In this document: positions 1-14,300 of the stretch, piece by piece | Layout of the letters: every line of letters starts with the position of its first letter | Position numbering within the stretch: the first letter of the stretch is position 1 | Source of the DNA: Paramacrobiotus metropolitanus | Lineage: Eukaryota; Tardigrada; Eutardigrada; Parachela; Macrobiotidae | Reading direction: 5' to 3' | DNA: 64,000 bases | Assembly (NCBI RefSeq): GCF_019649055.1 | Contig: NW_026570288.1 | Span: 731,614-795,613, forward strand | Position numbers and translations under genes: made by a program | The notes under the pieces: generated by a model | Seen by the model: the letters and a program-made list of their open reading frames with translations, nothing else | What the model was told of the DNA's origin: nothing | The model's database searches: none

Positions 1-94
1 TGCGGCAGGCGTGCTGGTTTCCACAGGTGATCATATTGGGAGGCTAGGACAACTTCCTCATCAGAGACAGCTAGCATTAACGTGACTGTTTCAG

Positions 95-736
95 GATTGG
101 CGCTCAACTGCAATCAATGTCATGAGGGATTCGTGAGAAGCGCTAAGGCAATACACGGTTGCAGTCTGGCAGACACCGACGCTCATCATACCAGGGACGC
201 GGCATGCCCCAACGGTACCGAATACTGCTTAAAGACCGACGGAACGTTTAGGGTGAATTATTCGTATCCAAATGGAGAATGGGGTTATGGAGAACATTCA
301 GGTACAAAACCAGCATTAATTAGCTGAACCAACTTTTTGTTCACCTAATTAACGGTCTTGACAAAAGAACCAATTTCTAACGGCGAATTGGTACGCTGTG
401 ATAACAATAAGCCTGTTTACCGATGCTTAGTAAACTCCCAGCGTTTGTCGTTGTTAGTGCTAAAGTGTTTTCACAGGCACTATCTATGACTGTGGCACCC
501 CGGAGCTGGTTACCTTCCTCCTGAGTGGGCCTCCACCATCCGGAGGTGATTCTTGCCAGTTCAGCGTTAACATGCATGGTGTAGTACCTGGCCGGGTGTA
601 TCAGTCGTTTGGACTACAGAACGCTACCGTCTGCATCTGTAAAAGCGCCAACTGCAATGCCGGGAATACGATTTCCGTGGTCATGCTGACCTTGATAATT
701 TCCATGGTTTTGACCCTGGTACTCTGGACCACGTAA
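95..736 (+). CDS. Ly6/uPAR-like GPI-anchored protein, 3' part (two exons seen)
   Basis: Two exons join in phase: 95-301 (acceptor tttcag, donor ggtaca) and 477-736 (acceptor tttcacag, stop TAA at 734-736). The joined peptide starts GLALNCNQCHEGF and has many cysteines. It ends with a CICKSANCN motif followed by a hydrophobic tail (ISVVMLTLIISMVLTLVLW). Cys-rich three-finger (Ly6/uPAR) proteins end with a CN motif and are then cut and linked to GPI, so an outer-membrane protein is expected. The signal-peptide exon lies left of the window, so the 5' end is missing. Exon 2 agrees in frame only through the intron 302-476: the first ORF reads on to a stop inside the intron. Ligand or function cannot be told; members range from channel modulators to septate-junction factors. 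Confidence 0.7.
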
Positions 737-905
737 CTGTACAATGTCTGTGCTTTTTTAAAAAAAGTTAGTATGTATCTGCATATCGGACTTCAAAGAT
801 AAGAGCGGACATGTAACTGTAACTCTCACTGTTTGCTTATAGCCTGTGATTATTTGCAGTGTCAAATTTTATGAAAACTGAAGAAGTTGGAATAATCTGT
901 GTAAC

Positions 906-911
906 AATAAA
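906..911 (+). terminator. Poly(A) signal AATAAA of the Ly6-like gene
   Basis: A canonical AATAAA lies 170 bp after the TAA stop of the Ly6-like gene, a normal 3' UTR distance. It is the first hexamer on that strand after the stop. Confidence 0.5.
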
Positions 912-2203
912 GCCGAAAAAGGTGCGACAGGTTTTCTGTCTGGTCAAATAAGCTTTGCGAAACGTGCGAACAAAACAACGTGTCTGTAGGCTATAAAATA
1001 GTGAATTTAGTTGTCCCAACCAAGATAATCTTTTGGCCATTCGGGTTCTTGTGGTTGCATGTTATTTTGCAAGAAAACTTTTCCGTTTGCTCAAATTTCC
1101 GGCAGATAGGTATTTTTTTTAGCTTCAGCACGAATTCCAGTTACTCGTCTTATCTGTTCAGTATTCACTGACACTTACATAAGCGGAATTACCCACAAAC
1201 GTACAGAAGCAGTTCAACTAGACAATGTGCGAAAGGTCAACTAGACCCAGCTATACTGAGCGCGCATTGTGGCCTTTTTCGATAGTGTAGTCTACATCAG
1301 CGCCCGTCACTAAAGTAAACCGATCTAGGCAAATGTGGGATTAACTTGTAGTAGTGTCGACATTGTGTCAACAGGCACCGGCGAGCGCTACCACTGTCAG
1401 AGTGTACAGTATTCACTGCTGCAGCAGTTGACTGTGCCGTTACATACCGTTACTAATGTTGTTATTTATTGTTTTATCCCAACCTCTTTGGCCGGTATTC
1501 CATTGCCGGCTAAGGTCATGGTTTTAATCGGGAATGTGATTCTGGATGATATTAAGTAATTAACGAATAGCGGAAATTAACAGTAAACTGTCTAATCCAA
1601 AAAACTACGCGGTACGAGTATTGCACAGTGTATAGACAGGATGCTTGTCAACCTGTAAACTTGTACCAATCCAAGAATTAAAGTTACTGTAAAATACACG
1701 GTCTTTTTCACAGTAAAATGTTGTTTTTGGCGGTGGTTGACCCACTGCATTTTCCAGTAAAACATATTCACCCAGCTACCGTATTTACCGTGCACAGTCA
1801 TACAAGTGCGTAAAGACAGCACGGATATGTCACCAATAACCCGAACGCGCCACGCGGTGCCTCGGGATGTGGATTCCGCTTGACTGCTACATGCGTCATG
1901 TTCCCGTTGATACGAGTGATACAACTGGCGCGCACCATCGATCGCGCGTGCGCCGGTTCCGCATTACATCCCATCCATCCGCATGTGCGCGTTTGCCTCT
2001 ATCCCGTTCTCTTCCTGATCCCGCAAATGTTCCGTACATCCCGCACAACACTCACTCCGGCGCTCGTGTTATCGCCAGCATCGTTTGCCTTCCCATTGTT
2101 ATGGCGCATGTGCTACGGCGTTGAAGGAGGGAAGCTTAAGCATTGAGTATTTCTCAGTTACACACCACAGCTGTGAGCGAACAGCAACAGCGTGGATATA
2201 CGA
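912..2203. other. Intergenic, no gene seen
   Basis: Between the Ly6-like gene and the Fife-like gene. Short ORFs here (for example 1867-2146 in two frames) have no recognisable motif and no supporting splice structure. The last few hundred bases should contain the Fife-like promoter. Confidence 0.5.
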
Positions 2204-2213
2204 GTATATATTC
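2204..2213 (+). promoter_or_regulatory. TATA-like element upstream of the Fife-like gene
   Basis: GTATATATTC sits about 130 bp before the proposed ATG at 2340. A start site near 2235-2245 would give a short 5' UTR. Position and composition only; weak evidence. Confidence 0.3.
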
Positions 2214-2339
2214 TGCCTCACATTTTGACTGGGCCAAACTTGATTTCGCCTTGAGTGTGGCGTCGCCGTAGTGTGGCCTTCTTTTCAGCCATGCCGTAAT
2301 CGGATTCACACCCCATTTTGTCTTTACACGCGGGGAATT

Positions 2340-5300
2340 ATGTTTGGACGATTTGTCAACTTCCTCAACACGTAAGTCAATTGATTAATCAATATATATC
2401 TTTTGATTCGGTAGGCATATTCCAGGTTCCGAAGCCCGAAGAAGTCTTTTTTTAATCATCACCGTTACGTCAACAAATAATTTTCGTATAATGAGTATAC
2501 CAATCTGTTACGTAAGATGCAACTTACGCAAAATAACTGTTTTTTTTAAAGAAGCGTCCTTAGATAAAAGCGTTTCGCAAAGAAGCGTTTTTTGGCAAAA
2601 AAACGGGTTTGAGAAAGAAGCTTCTTTTTCTTAAAGTCGGCGACAACCCGGTAATGTACCTATTATAGGTAATTTTTTGCCAAAAAGGGTCTTTTGGTGC
2701 AAAAAGCTTAAAGAAATCGTGTTTCAATTAAATAAACTTTTTCTGATTAAACAAGGCGTTTTTTTTATAAAAAGGGTTTTTGGGAAAAAAACGTTTTTTT
2801 TTAATGCTGCCGAGAATCCTGTAATATATCCAATGTAACTGGTTTTTTGGGTAAAAAAAGCGTTTCTTTATCAAAAAAAGCGTCTTTTTGTTAGTGTCGC
2901 CGAGAACCCGGAAAATGTGGGAAATTTCAACGCGCCCCGCACAGGCCCACATATTCCGCCTTCGCAACCGCCATCCCGCGGCTCCACGGCGGGATTCGGG
3001 CTGAACAACGTGAAACCGGCGGGACAGGGTCCGGGTCTGTCGGCCGGTGGATTGTTCGGCGGATTGCAGGACATGGTCAACGCCAGCAATATCAACAACG
3101 TGATCAACGCGGGCAAACAGCAGCTCAGCGGATTATCCATGCCGCCACACCCGCCACCGCCACAACACCCGCAACAGCCGCTGTTCCGTAAGTAATCCCG
3201 TGTTTTTCCCATGGATCACAGGATGGGCGGTAATCTGAGCAGGCGTCGTGCGAAATCCTTAATTTCCGCATTTGTCAGTAGGCGTGCGCCTAATTAACAG
3301 AATTTCCAACGGATTTTTGTTTAGGTGAATCATCTCGGGATAATTTCCGGTTATATAAATACCAATTAATTAAACGCAAATTCGTATTAAATGTCAATTT
3401 AACATTTCTATTTCCGGTTAGGCAAATATCATTTAAGTAAATGTAAATTAGTATTAAATGTCATTTATAACCACATTTATTTCTTTTTTTTATTAAATAT
3501 CGTATTAAATTAGTGCGCGCCATTGAGAATTACTTAATACTGCTTTAGTAGTTTTAAAACTAATTTGCTTCATTTTTTATTTTTTTTAAAAATGGTTTTA
3601 ATTTGTTTCCTTTACCGCATTTTTCAAAATTATGTTTTAATTTTTTTGTAATTCTAATGATCAGGGTAGAAGATTTAACCCGACGAAATTTAATTATAAA
3701 ACCGATAAAACATTAAAACAAAGCTTTAGGTGAAATTAAGAAGATTCAGTGATATGCATGAAAAATGGAAGATAATTTATCAAGTCTGGATTAAGGGTGA
3801 TATCAAGGCAAATTAAGATAAATCATGTTATTATCCCTGGTAATTCCTACATACACGCTGCCAGCGGAAACCGTACTTTACGGATGAATTATGTACACAA
3901 CTGTCACGGGGTGAAAAAGACTAATGGATGTTGGCGGTATATATATTGTATTACTCTGTACATGTACTGAATTTCTTTGGCCTGGATGCATCCGCAGGAT
4001 CCGGGAATGCGAATGTGAGTAATGCCAGCGCGCCGGCATCCCGGCGCACATCCGTGTCAGCTGCGCCGCCGCCGCCAGCAGCCCTGGTGGGCGCGGGGGA
4101 TGTGGATATGAGCGGTCTGACGGAGGAGGAAAAACGACAAATTGCCGCCGTCATGCAGCGCGCCAACCAAATGGCCGCCGATGAACCACCACCTGCGCCG
4201 CTCCCGCCGCAACCACATCCGCCAACGGCCACGCCCATGTTTAGGTAATTAACCGGCAAAAAAACACTGGTTCGAAAAATATTTATTTTTACAGATTTTT
4301 TTTAAAAACCAGTTCAGTTCTACTGATTTCTGCTTTAAAGGTAATTAACCGGCAGAAAAAACACTGGTCCGAAAAGGTTTACTGTTATTGTGCTGGTCCG
4401 AAAATATTTAAAAATATTTACTTTTGCCAAATTTTTTATAACAAGTCCCAATTTTCTAAATTTTGCTTTATAGCGAATTAACCGGCAAAAAACTGGTCGA
4501 AAATTAGAAATTTTTAAAGAAGTTTTGAAAACAGTTTTCTGATACAGATTTGGCTTTTTTTGCGCGCTAACCTGGTATAACTTTAGAAAATTTTACTCGC
4601 AGCCCCGAATTCGTTATAAAACCGTAAATGTTTTGTAAAAAAATTCGAAACGCACTTAAAATTAATTAGACGAAAGAAATTCAGAACTGATATTCCCAAA
4701 ACTGAGTATTTTGGATTTTTATCAATATATATAGCTTGGGAAAATTGTAATATACTGTGTTATAACGAATATCTTACACGCTTGGGGTGTCCTTACTTAG
4801 AATAATAAACGCCTAAGAAATTAAAAGCGTATTTGTAATAATGAGGATTATGGTGGTACTATTTAAACGATTTAAATCAATAATGTTTGAAATGGTTGAC
4901 TGTGTGTTACCATATCTCGCACATTGGTTACACAACTTCCGTTTTAATATAGTGGGAATTAGCATTAATCCCTGAATAAATGGCTGAAATTGCCGGCCAG
5001 AACGGATGGCCCGGGTATTATACGGAGCTGGCTCGATTGCCGCTCCAGACGTTTTATCCGTGTAGAGCGATGTTCGTGCATCGATGCGCCGCGCTGTATC
5101 GCTAAACACAATTTCTATCGATCAACGCGGCGAACGGTTGGCTCCTATTTTTCCCAGCTACGGGGGAAAGGGAAAAGGGGCTGAAATTCAATTATCCACC
5201 TACGTGTTTACCTTGCAATTGGCGATTTACTTATCGCTTCAATAAATATTCCCCATCCGTCAATGTACATATATGTCGGCATATATAATCAACAATCCCT

Positions 5301-8300
5301 GACATCTGCTCTTTTCCCTCCGTTGCTGTTGCGCAGTGGTTTCGTTTTTCTGATTAAAAGGATTTTGGGATGACTTATCTAGAACATTTTGACACGTTCC
5401 CATTTTTTCATGTTTTAGAATTATTTTTAATATTCATTATTTAACAAGGGATTAAAATTTTTTTTAATATTCAATATCTAACACGAACATAAAATTTTCT
5501 AAAACATTTGTTAACAAGAAACTAAATTCCTAACTCATATATTCATTATTACAGAAAGAACCAGATTTTTTAGTATTCGTTATTCCACAAGAAAAATCAG
5601 ATTTTTTAAAGATACATTATTTACCAAAAAATAAATTTCTTTATATTCATTGTTTATTGTTAGCAAACAAATACAAATTTCGTTCAAAACTAATTTTCTT
5701 CCAAACATTTTAGGATAAAATATACGGATAAATTTGCATTTAACGCTTTGCGAAAAAATAAACAGCCTTTTATTTTTATAATTTGGATAGATAAAGCAAC
5801 GATTTACTCAATAAAAAACTTCATAAAATCGGCACCGCGTCGCACTCCTAAAATTTATTAGCCTCGCAGCTGATAGATGTCGATTTCACCGCTAAAATGA
5901 AAGAATCTTATTATTGCCTCGATCGTAAAAACGATTGTGATGTGTTCATGCAAATACTGGTGACGATTTCCTATCATTTCCCTTTTTATTGTCGCAGTCA
6001 TAAAAACGCAAAATGATTTTTTCGGGGTAGAACACACTTAAATCCAGGAAGACGCGACATGCACAGTGCTTGTTGATTTTCCGGGAAGCAGCTAGCGCAG
6101 AGACCGCCCGCCGTGGCGGATAAAAGCGGGTATAATGGGAGTTTAATGCCTTTCCAGGATTGTAATCACTGCCGTCAAAATGATTGCAAATCCATTGACT
6201 TCCCCTTTGAAAATGGCTTTTTATAGAGCACCATGCCGGTTGTGCGCTTGGTTGACCTTCTGACACTGCAGCCAGATATACTACTGTTTTTTTCTCCTTT
6301 TCAGGGAATTGTTGCATGTGAATAATTATCTCACGAAAACAGCGGTTTTCGTTACTCACACACTTTAAAATTTAAAAGGAATCGGCAAATCATAAAAATA
6401 TTGTTCGTACATATTGGGAAAAAATACAATATTAATTAAAATTAACTTTTTTGACGTACTGCATTTAATTATGGCAAACAAGATTTGCCGGTGTTAAAGA
6501 ATTTTTTTATTAGTTAACAGAATAAATAATAACTGCTCGCATAGCATACATTTATCGGGTGAAACTTATTTTAGTAATAATATAGGTAAAATATTAAAGC
6601 ACCGTAGTCGCGGGTTTATATTTGAGGCATTTGATTTCCGGCTGATATTCGAATTATTCAATCAATAATTTCCAGAAGTACTTAGACATGTCTGTATTCT
6701 TAATCAATACTGCTTACAAGTAAGGTGTGGTCAATCAATTAATTGCTTTTATATATACGGGATGTTTTTTTACTACGTACCGCATTTTTCCCGAGAAAGC
6801 GCGGTAAAAACCGGTTCTACAATATGGAGAAAAAAGCACATATATGTTGCACAACATAATGGCGGTATTTCCTATGCGGAACCGATCGGTGCCATGATGA
6901 GTCCATTTGATCGGTTGCGTTGCGTCAAGTGCGGACATGTTGTGCTTCCTTTGTGGCAGCCAACTTGTTCCCCATTCGGCGTCGGCCAACCATCACGGCT
7001 CAGGCATCACGGCATTAAATTGTTCGACAAGGCACCATATTGATTTTTCGCAGCTCCTGCATTACACGGTTTTTCTTCCTGACAAGTAATGCGATATGAC
7101 GCCGAATTTCGCGGCTTCTCCCTTGGCGTAACCGGGTTAACACAACATATAAGACAACTGCCAACCTAAATTTTTTTTAAATGCAAAACTTGATAAATAC
7201 TTGTAAAAAATCAAATTTATAAAAATAAATTTAAATTTATAAAAATAATATACAGTATGTCATGCAGTTCAACAAAGACTGGACGGGAAAACCGAGGAAT
7301 GACTGGGCGATAAATAAATTTTTAAATTATAATTTTTATAGCAGCACTTGTAGAGAGCTAAATTTACAAAATAAAAGTATTTTGCCCACAAAAATATATA
7401 TGCCAAATATGTAGGTAGGCTTTTCAAACTTCGGGGGTGAGAAATATTTTTTAAAATTTTTAATGTTTTTAAATTCTGTTATTTATGTCAGTTTTATTTT
7501 AAAATTTTTTGCGCTTGAAAATAATATATTTTACGTTCCCACTCGAAAGCCGGCTTTACTGGGCATATTTTAATCTGTAAGCCAGGATTGCAGTAGTTAC
7601 TTATTGGGAAATTCCATAAGCGTCCTTTATAAAAGGGCAAACAATTGTACAGAAAGTCAAAGGCACTTGCGCAACCACTGGGGCTTGTTGCCCGCATAAT
7701 GAAAGCTTATTTCCTATCCACACACCACGAACACCGCACTGCTGACACCAGCCACTGTAATGAAACAATTGCGTCCTTGACTGTCCCGCGGGAGACGTCT
7801 TCCGTCGCGGTTCGGGCCGTGTTTATTGAATTGTGGCCGTTTTCAAATTTGCCGGTTATGACGCAGGATGACCCTTGAAGGCAGTACATGGAGAAGTCCT
7901 TCACATGTTTTAATTAACGCTCCGGCTCTTGACACCGCGCGCCATATATACACTTGCGGACGTATTGCAGGGTTTCGCTTCAATTGACACTTGTTTGATT
8001 AGAGTTTATTTTTACACAATACACGTTGGTCGACGGTTTATTACGGCAACAGCCGATGGGTACGGCAGTGCAGCTGCGCACCGGAAATACATAATGGAAA
8101 ATATTTTTACTTTACTGTAATTAATCACGCCAATTATACTTCTATGTATTCTCGGGCGTGACGTCATGGCGGTTCGGCTGGCATACTTACGCCGGTAATT
8201 CACCGAAAATGTCACGAAAATATCTGTAAATTTATTTTTAATTATACTTGCTCGTTACAGTGACTCGCATATGAGTAAGACGTACAAAACAAGAACCAAC

Positions 8301-11300
8301 TAAATAACATGGATTAATGTTTAACTAAAAACAACGCTGTATTTACATTTATACGCAGAGCTTCACAGCCGTTTAATTATGATTTACGTATTGTTTTCGT
8401 AGTTTTACTAGAGTAGCTTATTTTTTTAAATATTAGAATAAGTCGTTAGGCCATTGCTTGAATATTGTTTTAAATATTGTTGTATTCTAATGCAGCAGCA
8501 TAAAATGGCCATAAAAGTAAGGCTTTCAGCAAAAAGGTTTTCTATATGATGCTAACGAAGAAAAACGTTGTATAAATTGTATCCTGACAAGCCGCGAGTG
8601 GCGGAATAGTAGAAGGGTAATGGAATTACGGCATCACTCGTGAACAGCGCTGAAACTAAATAGTGGCAAAGGTGACCTTGGAGGGGAATCGATTGTCAGG
8701 TCACGTCTGGTGGTGGTTGGTGATGGATTAGAATACATGTGCGTGACAGACACAAAGCGGATTATGCAAAAGAAGCTTTTAATACTACCATGACTTTTCC
8801 TCTGAGAGGTCATTTTAATAATTGACGAACGAAAGAACTCGACACGAGCGCGCGCGCCGTGGTGGCATTTTACTGTTAATATTTTTTGGCACGGGCGGTG
8901 GCATCCCATTATGTCATGGGAAGTACCCAATCGTGTTCCCAAAAACACCTCAATTAGCCATTTGACTTTACAGTAAAAATATAGACTGTATTTTTTATTA
9001 AAAAAATATTAAACTTTTTGCTGGTTTTTGCCTGTAATACGAATGTACAACAAAAGTATATTGTGCTTGCGGCGCTTTATACATTATTTAACATACCGGT
9101 TAACTTATTAAAAATAAGCGATTAACTTATTGCTGATTAACTTATTAAAAAGACAACAATATTCTGTTATAATTAAGGGTGAGACTATAGGCACCCCTTT
9201 CACCCCCGTTTGCTATAGGCACCCCCTTTTGCACTCTGTTTTACTATGGCACCCCTTTTCTATTACATAAATCTCGCAACCTATTTTTTCCGTGGGCTAT
9301 ACCGCCTATAGGCACCTGTTTCCTGTTTGCAGTCATTTTTCCCAGCAGTCTGACAAAGATTTTCTAACAGTTTTTTTGGTTTACAAAGATTTTTTTGACG
9401 ATCTGACATGACTAGGTCATTCATATAAAAACGCGTACGTACTAGGTAGCACTCCTTCCGACAATGTGCCGGTCTGACTGACTTCATAATGATTTGGTTG
9501 CGTTGATAAGTTTTCTTGCATTTCTAAGGTGGTGATGTTTGGGGCTTTTTGGGGCATCGGACATCACGATATAAATAAACGCTCCGGCAACTTTCTTACG
9601 GATTTCGTTAAGTACAGGATTAACCATTCCCTCTTTTGTTCTTTCACTTTGTTCTACTTTATCGTGCTTGGTCGTGTGTTATTTTCGTGTGCGACGGGGT
9701 GCAGGAATTAGTTAATCAAAAAGGGGTGCCTATAGATAACGGGGATGAAAGGGGGTGCCTATAGCCATTTCCTATAATTAATTTAATATATGAACAAAAT
9801 TAAACGGATTTTAACAAATAAAAAGTTTTAACTATAGTCCTTACCTATGTACAGTATATAAATGGCAAGTTAGCTGTAAGGGTCAAAAATAAAATTTTAT
9901 TTTGGTCTTTTTCTTAGGCCACCGGCATTTTCCGCTTTGGCTAAAATCCCATTGTCTCCGGCGCCGACCCAACCGGTTGCCATGACGTCACAACGCCCGC
10001 CAGTGTCGGCGGCTAACAATTTTATGCCGGCATCGAGTGGAGCGGCGGCTTCGATCAGCGGATGGAATTTCAATACAATACCGGCAACAACCGCCTCCGC
10101 ACCGGCAAAGTCAGTTCCGGCTGATCCCTTTCAGAGTTTGCGGATGCCGGAAAAGGTCACCACCCCGCCCGCACCCACACCGGTGGCGCCGGTGCAACCG
10201 GCCAGAATGCTCCCGGTACCGCCGGTACAAAGTGGACCACCGGCGGCCGCTGACTTCAGCCTACGAACTGCTCACATAATGCAGCAAAATGCATTTGATA
10301 AGGTAGCTGTTGGTTACATTACTTATGGTTAGATATTTAACGTAACGCGACAACATTCGGCATAATCGGTAAAATAATTATTGAACATATTCAGCTCTGT
10401 ATAGGTCTGACTGAGTAATCTCTTTTGCCGCGTTTGTCTTAAGTCTATTTGAACTTGACGTTTTAGACCTTATGTTTTTGCATTTAAAAAATATTTTAGC
10501 ATAATAAGGAATAAACATGCAGCACATCGATAATCCTTTATCTACGCACCTACTCTATGAAATTTTTTATTTTTTAGTCTTTTAATTTTTTAAGAATACT
10601 GTTTTCTATAAGTTTTGTGCCGGTGTACTAAGCATGCACAAAAATATTTTTTTTAATTTTGAACGATTTCGAACACGCGAACTCCAAGAACTGATTAAAT
10701 GATTTGCTCTCAAACTCGAAATGTTTGATCGCTTGATTTCAACACAGAGGAAAACATCAGTTAGTAAATTGTGCATAATCGTAGTGCAACGTCAGTTTAC
10801 TAACTTGGCCAGTATGGAAGCCGCTGTCCTATCGTCAAGTTACAAGCAGTACATCAATAAATTTAACTATCAAGTATTTTCATTATTTTTCATCTTTCTT
10901 ATTACTTTCATATGGATTTGGTGACCATCTTGTTTTTTGCTTGACAACTAGCTATAAAGTTGTAACTTGAAAGTACCATATTGCCTGTACTTAATATTAT
11001 CTAATAAACCTGATGTGCAGGACATAAAAACCCGCGCCTTCCGCCAAGACAGGCAAGATCGTTCGTTATCATCGGAGGGCTCCATCACCTCCCAGGACTC
11101 CTTCATGTCGGCCGACAGTTTCGGTGCCCCACCGTCAACCGCAGCGGCCATCGCGCCCCTCAAAACCTCCTCCGCCCAATCGGAAAAATGCCCCATTTGC
11201 CAGGAGACCGACCTGAAGATCGTGGTCGTCCACGGGAAACCCCAGCCGCTCATCGGCCAGCTGTGCGCCCGTTGCGCCTTAATCGTGTGCTCCAAATGCG

Positions 11301-14300
11301 GAAAGGTCAAGAAGGACTCCCAAAACAAGGTATCATCGTTTACTTCGTGATAAACTAATTTGTAAATAAAAAAGTTGGTTTCCATAGAAAGCCTTTTGGA
11401 TGTGCGCTCAGTGTGCCGATATCCCCTGGGAACCCTCCGACCTCCGGGAACCGGACCCCCCGCGGCCGGTGGACACCCCGCCGGCCGTGTACATTGCGCC
11501 CCTGACCCATCTGGTCACCGCCGACAACAAAGTCTGCTCGGAAGCTGTACGCACCTCCCCGTCCTCGTTCCACGACGAACCCGAGTACATGCTTCCGGGG
11601 CACGACGACACCCTCCCCGAACCCCCGCCCGACCTGTACCCACCGGGCGACTGGGACGATGTTCCGACGAAAGCCTACCCCAAATTCGATCTGAAAAATC
11701 TGGACGGGAATTCCTACCAGCCGTCGCTGTTCCACCGCCTCCCGGATGATCCCATGGCGCTGTCCCCGGGAGACGACGGGGAGGAGCTGCCGTCTCCGGA
11801 GCCCGGAGAATTCTATCCCAACGACGACGTCCACACGGTGGCGTCGCCCAAGGGGTTCCCGCTACTACACCAGGAGCCGGTGACCTCCTGACCTTTCAGG
11901 ATGACTCCTTCTGGCAGCGCACCAACCCGCAGCCCCCGCCGTCCATCATGACGCGCTGGCCGGACGAGGAGACCGTCCTCCCGGAGCCGTATCTGGAGGA
12001 CCTCCAACAATTCTCCTCCCAGGATTCCCTATACGAAATCCAGGAAGAGGAGACCAGCGATTATGGTTCCCAAATCCAGGCGGCGTGTTCAGAGATCAAT
12101 TCCCTGTCGAGCAGTACGAGCACCAGTGGGAATGATTTCCGCGGGGGCAATGGGGAGGAGGCCGGCGGATTGCGACGGAGTCATTTCGTGGAGAACTTCC
12201 GGCAGATGCCGCGGGAAGCCAAGAAGGCCGTGGTGGAGCCCCGGGAGAGTCGGCCGCCCGCGGGTGCCGTGCAGAAAGCCGTGGTGGCCATTGAGCGGAA
12301 GCAGGTGGCGACGAATATCGTACCGCCCACGGTGACGGTTAAGCAGCTGGGCAGCGGACCGGCTAATGGTGAGTCCGGGCAGTTTTACATTTTTTTGCCG
12401 CTACTTCTTTATACACTAAAGACACTAAAAAGAATGTGTAGTTACTGTGGTTAGATTAATGGGTTTATTTAATCGTCGTTCGAGAGCACGTCATTCCTCT
12501 CGATAACAGGTGATTTGTTGTAGTAGTGTGGCTCAATGCGGTAATGGAGGCGACGTAACAAGCCTTCATGATTCAGTTCTGTCGACTGAAACTAGCATAC
12601 TTGTTACTTGTTAGTATTATTAATAATAATGTCAACAAACTTTTTTTGGTGATTCAGCGCAATCCAAAATCCATATGGCTCTTTCTTTTTGAAATAGGAC
12701 GATTTATATCAGTGTACAGTATTAATTTCTCGAAACCAACGACGAGCCGGAAAACTTTTAAAAATAAGTCGGCAGCCTCTGTCAACAGAGCGGACGACGA
12801 ACGTAGCAGTTTTACTGTTGATTTCCAAAAGAATTTTACAATGGCGAAAACCAAGGAAGTGGATTCTCGTAAACGTGATAGAACTATACCGCGAGATCGG
12901 TATGGCTACGCATACAGGGCGCACAACCATATTCAAAAACGTTAATTTTTTTCTTGGCATTGCACTGTATAGGTGTTTAATACAGCCAGCAATATCTTAC
13001 TGTCACTATTGAAGATTTTCAATTTTGTATGCTCTCATTGTATGTGCGAGTACATACCGGCCAAATCGATCTGCAGCATTGATTTCGCTACAATAAATTT
13101 GCTTTTTATACACGGCTTACGGCGCTTAATACTGGATTACATAACTACGTATTTTTAAGTACAGTATCCCCGCTTTCCAGTTTTCGCAGCCTGTCATATA
13201 ATAAGCGGGTGTTTTGTGCAGATCCTCCAAAGAAACCACCGCCACAGTCCCGCCCCACCCTCCCCTCGCCCGTCCGCACCTCCGTGGAGTCCACCACCCA
13301 GACCATCAACACCGAGCCCCACCCCGCCATGCCGCCGCCCACTAGCCGGTCCGAACCAATCAGCCGTGGCAATCACGTACACTTCATCGAATCAGCCCCG
13401 CCCCACAGTACACTGGAGAAGAGCAGTCAAGCGGAGACACCGCTGCCGGCGGCGGTTCATGGCCCGCCCGGCCATCGACGCCCATTGATCCATCAGTCGT
13501 CGCGGGATGAACTGATCATGTCGGAGATTGAATCGGAACTGGATTCACTGATGATGGACGGGACGATGGGGGATAACTTCGATACGGTGTCGCAGAGCAG
13601 TATGTTCAGTGGGACCAGTACCAGCTGTACCTTCCCGGCATCATCCAGTATGACAGGTACGCGTAAACACTTCATGCATAAATTTATGATGTTTTTGCTA
13701 ATAGTTGGTTGATATCATTTTTAATTATTATTTTTTTATGTCAAATTTTAATTTTTTTATGCGTTAATGTTTTGTCTTGGCATTTCATTTGCAAGATTTC
13801 TCAGAAGATTCCAGATGCGATTTGGATTTAATCCAAAATCAATATTTTGTCCTATCTGAATGGTTTATTTTGATCAATATTAATGCCATTTATATTTATT
13901 TGAAGTCTGGTTCCGAAATTTCCGGTACAGATTAAGTTAGTTAGAAATCGTTTTCCGGCGAAGTCCAACTTTCTATGTATTTTTCTGGAGTTCGGTCTAT
14001 TTTCGCTATCATGAGGGTGATCGTGAATGGAATACAGGCTTGGATGTGAAATGTTAATTATAAACTATCGGCTTATATTTTATTGTTTTGTTTGAATTTT
14101 TTTTAAACAAAGTGATCTCTTTGACGACCAGTAAATGCTTTTTGTCTGTGAACTCAACCATTACGCATACTCTTTATACGAGCATAGTATAGCACATGGA
14201 ATCGTAGAATTACGGCTGCAACGTCGTTAGTGGCAAAAATTGGGCTGTATAATAAAAGAAATAAAAAAATTAAAAAGGTTCTGGTAAGTTTTTACACTCA

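Noticed and set aside
1867-2146. Overlapping ORFs of 85-88 codons upstream of the Fife-like start
   Set aside because: Two overlapping frames, no motif, and they end before the TATA-like site.
5946-6359. 137-codon minus-strand ORF in Fife-like intron 3
   Set aside because: No motif, no splice context; length is possible by chance in a 5.7-kb intron.
8159-8166. TGACGTCA (CRE-like) in intron 3
   Set aside because: A single 8-bp match in 64 kb is near chance.
12568-12945. 125-codon ORF in a Fife-like intron ending MAKTKEVDSRKRDR..
   Set aside because: Only a faint Tc1-start resemblance over about 30 residues and no clear inverted ends; too weak to call.
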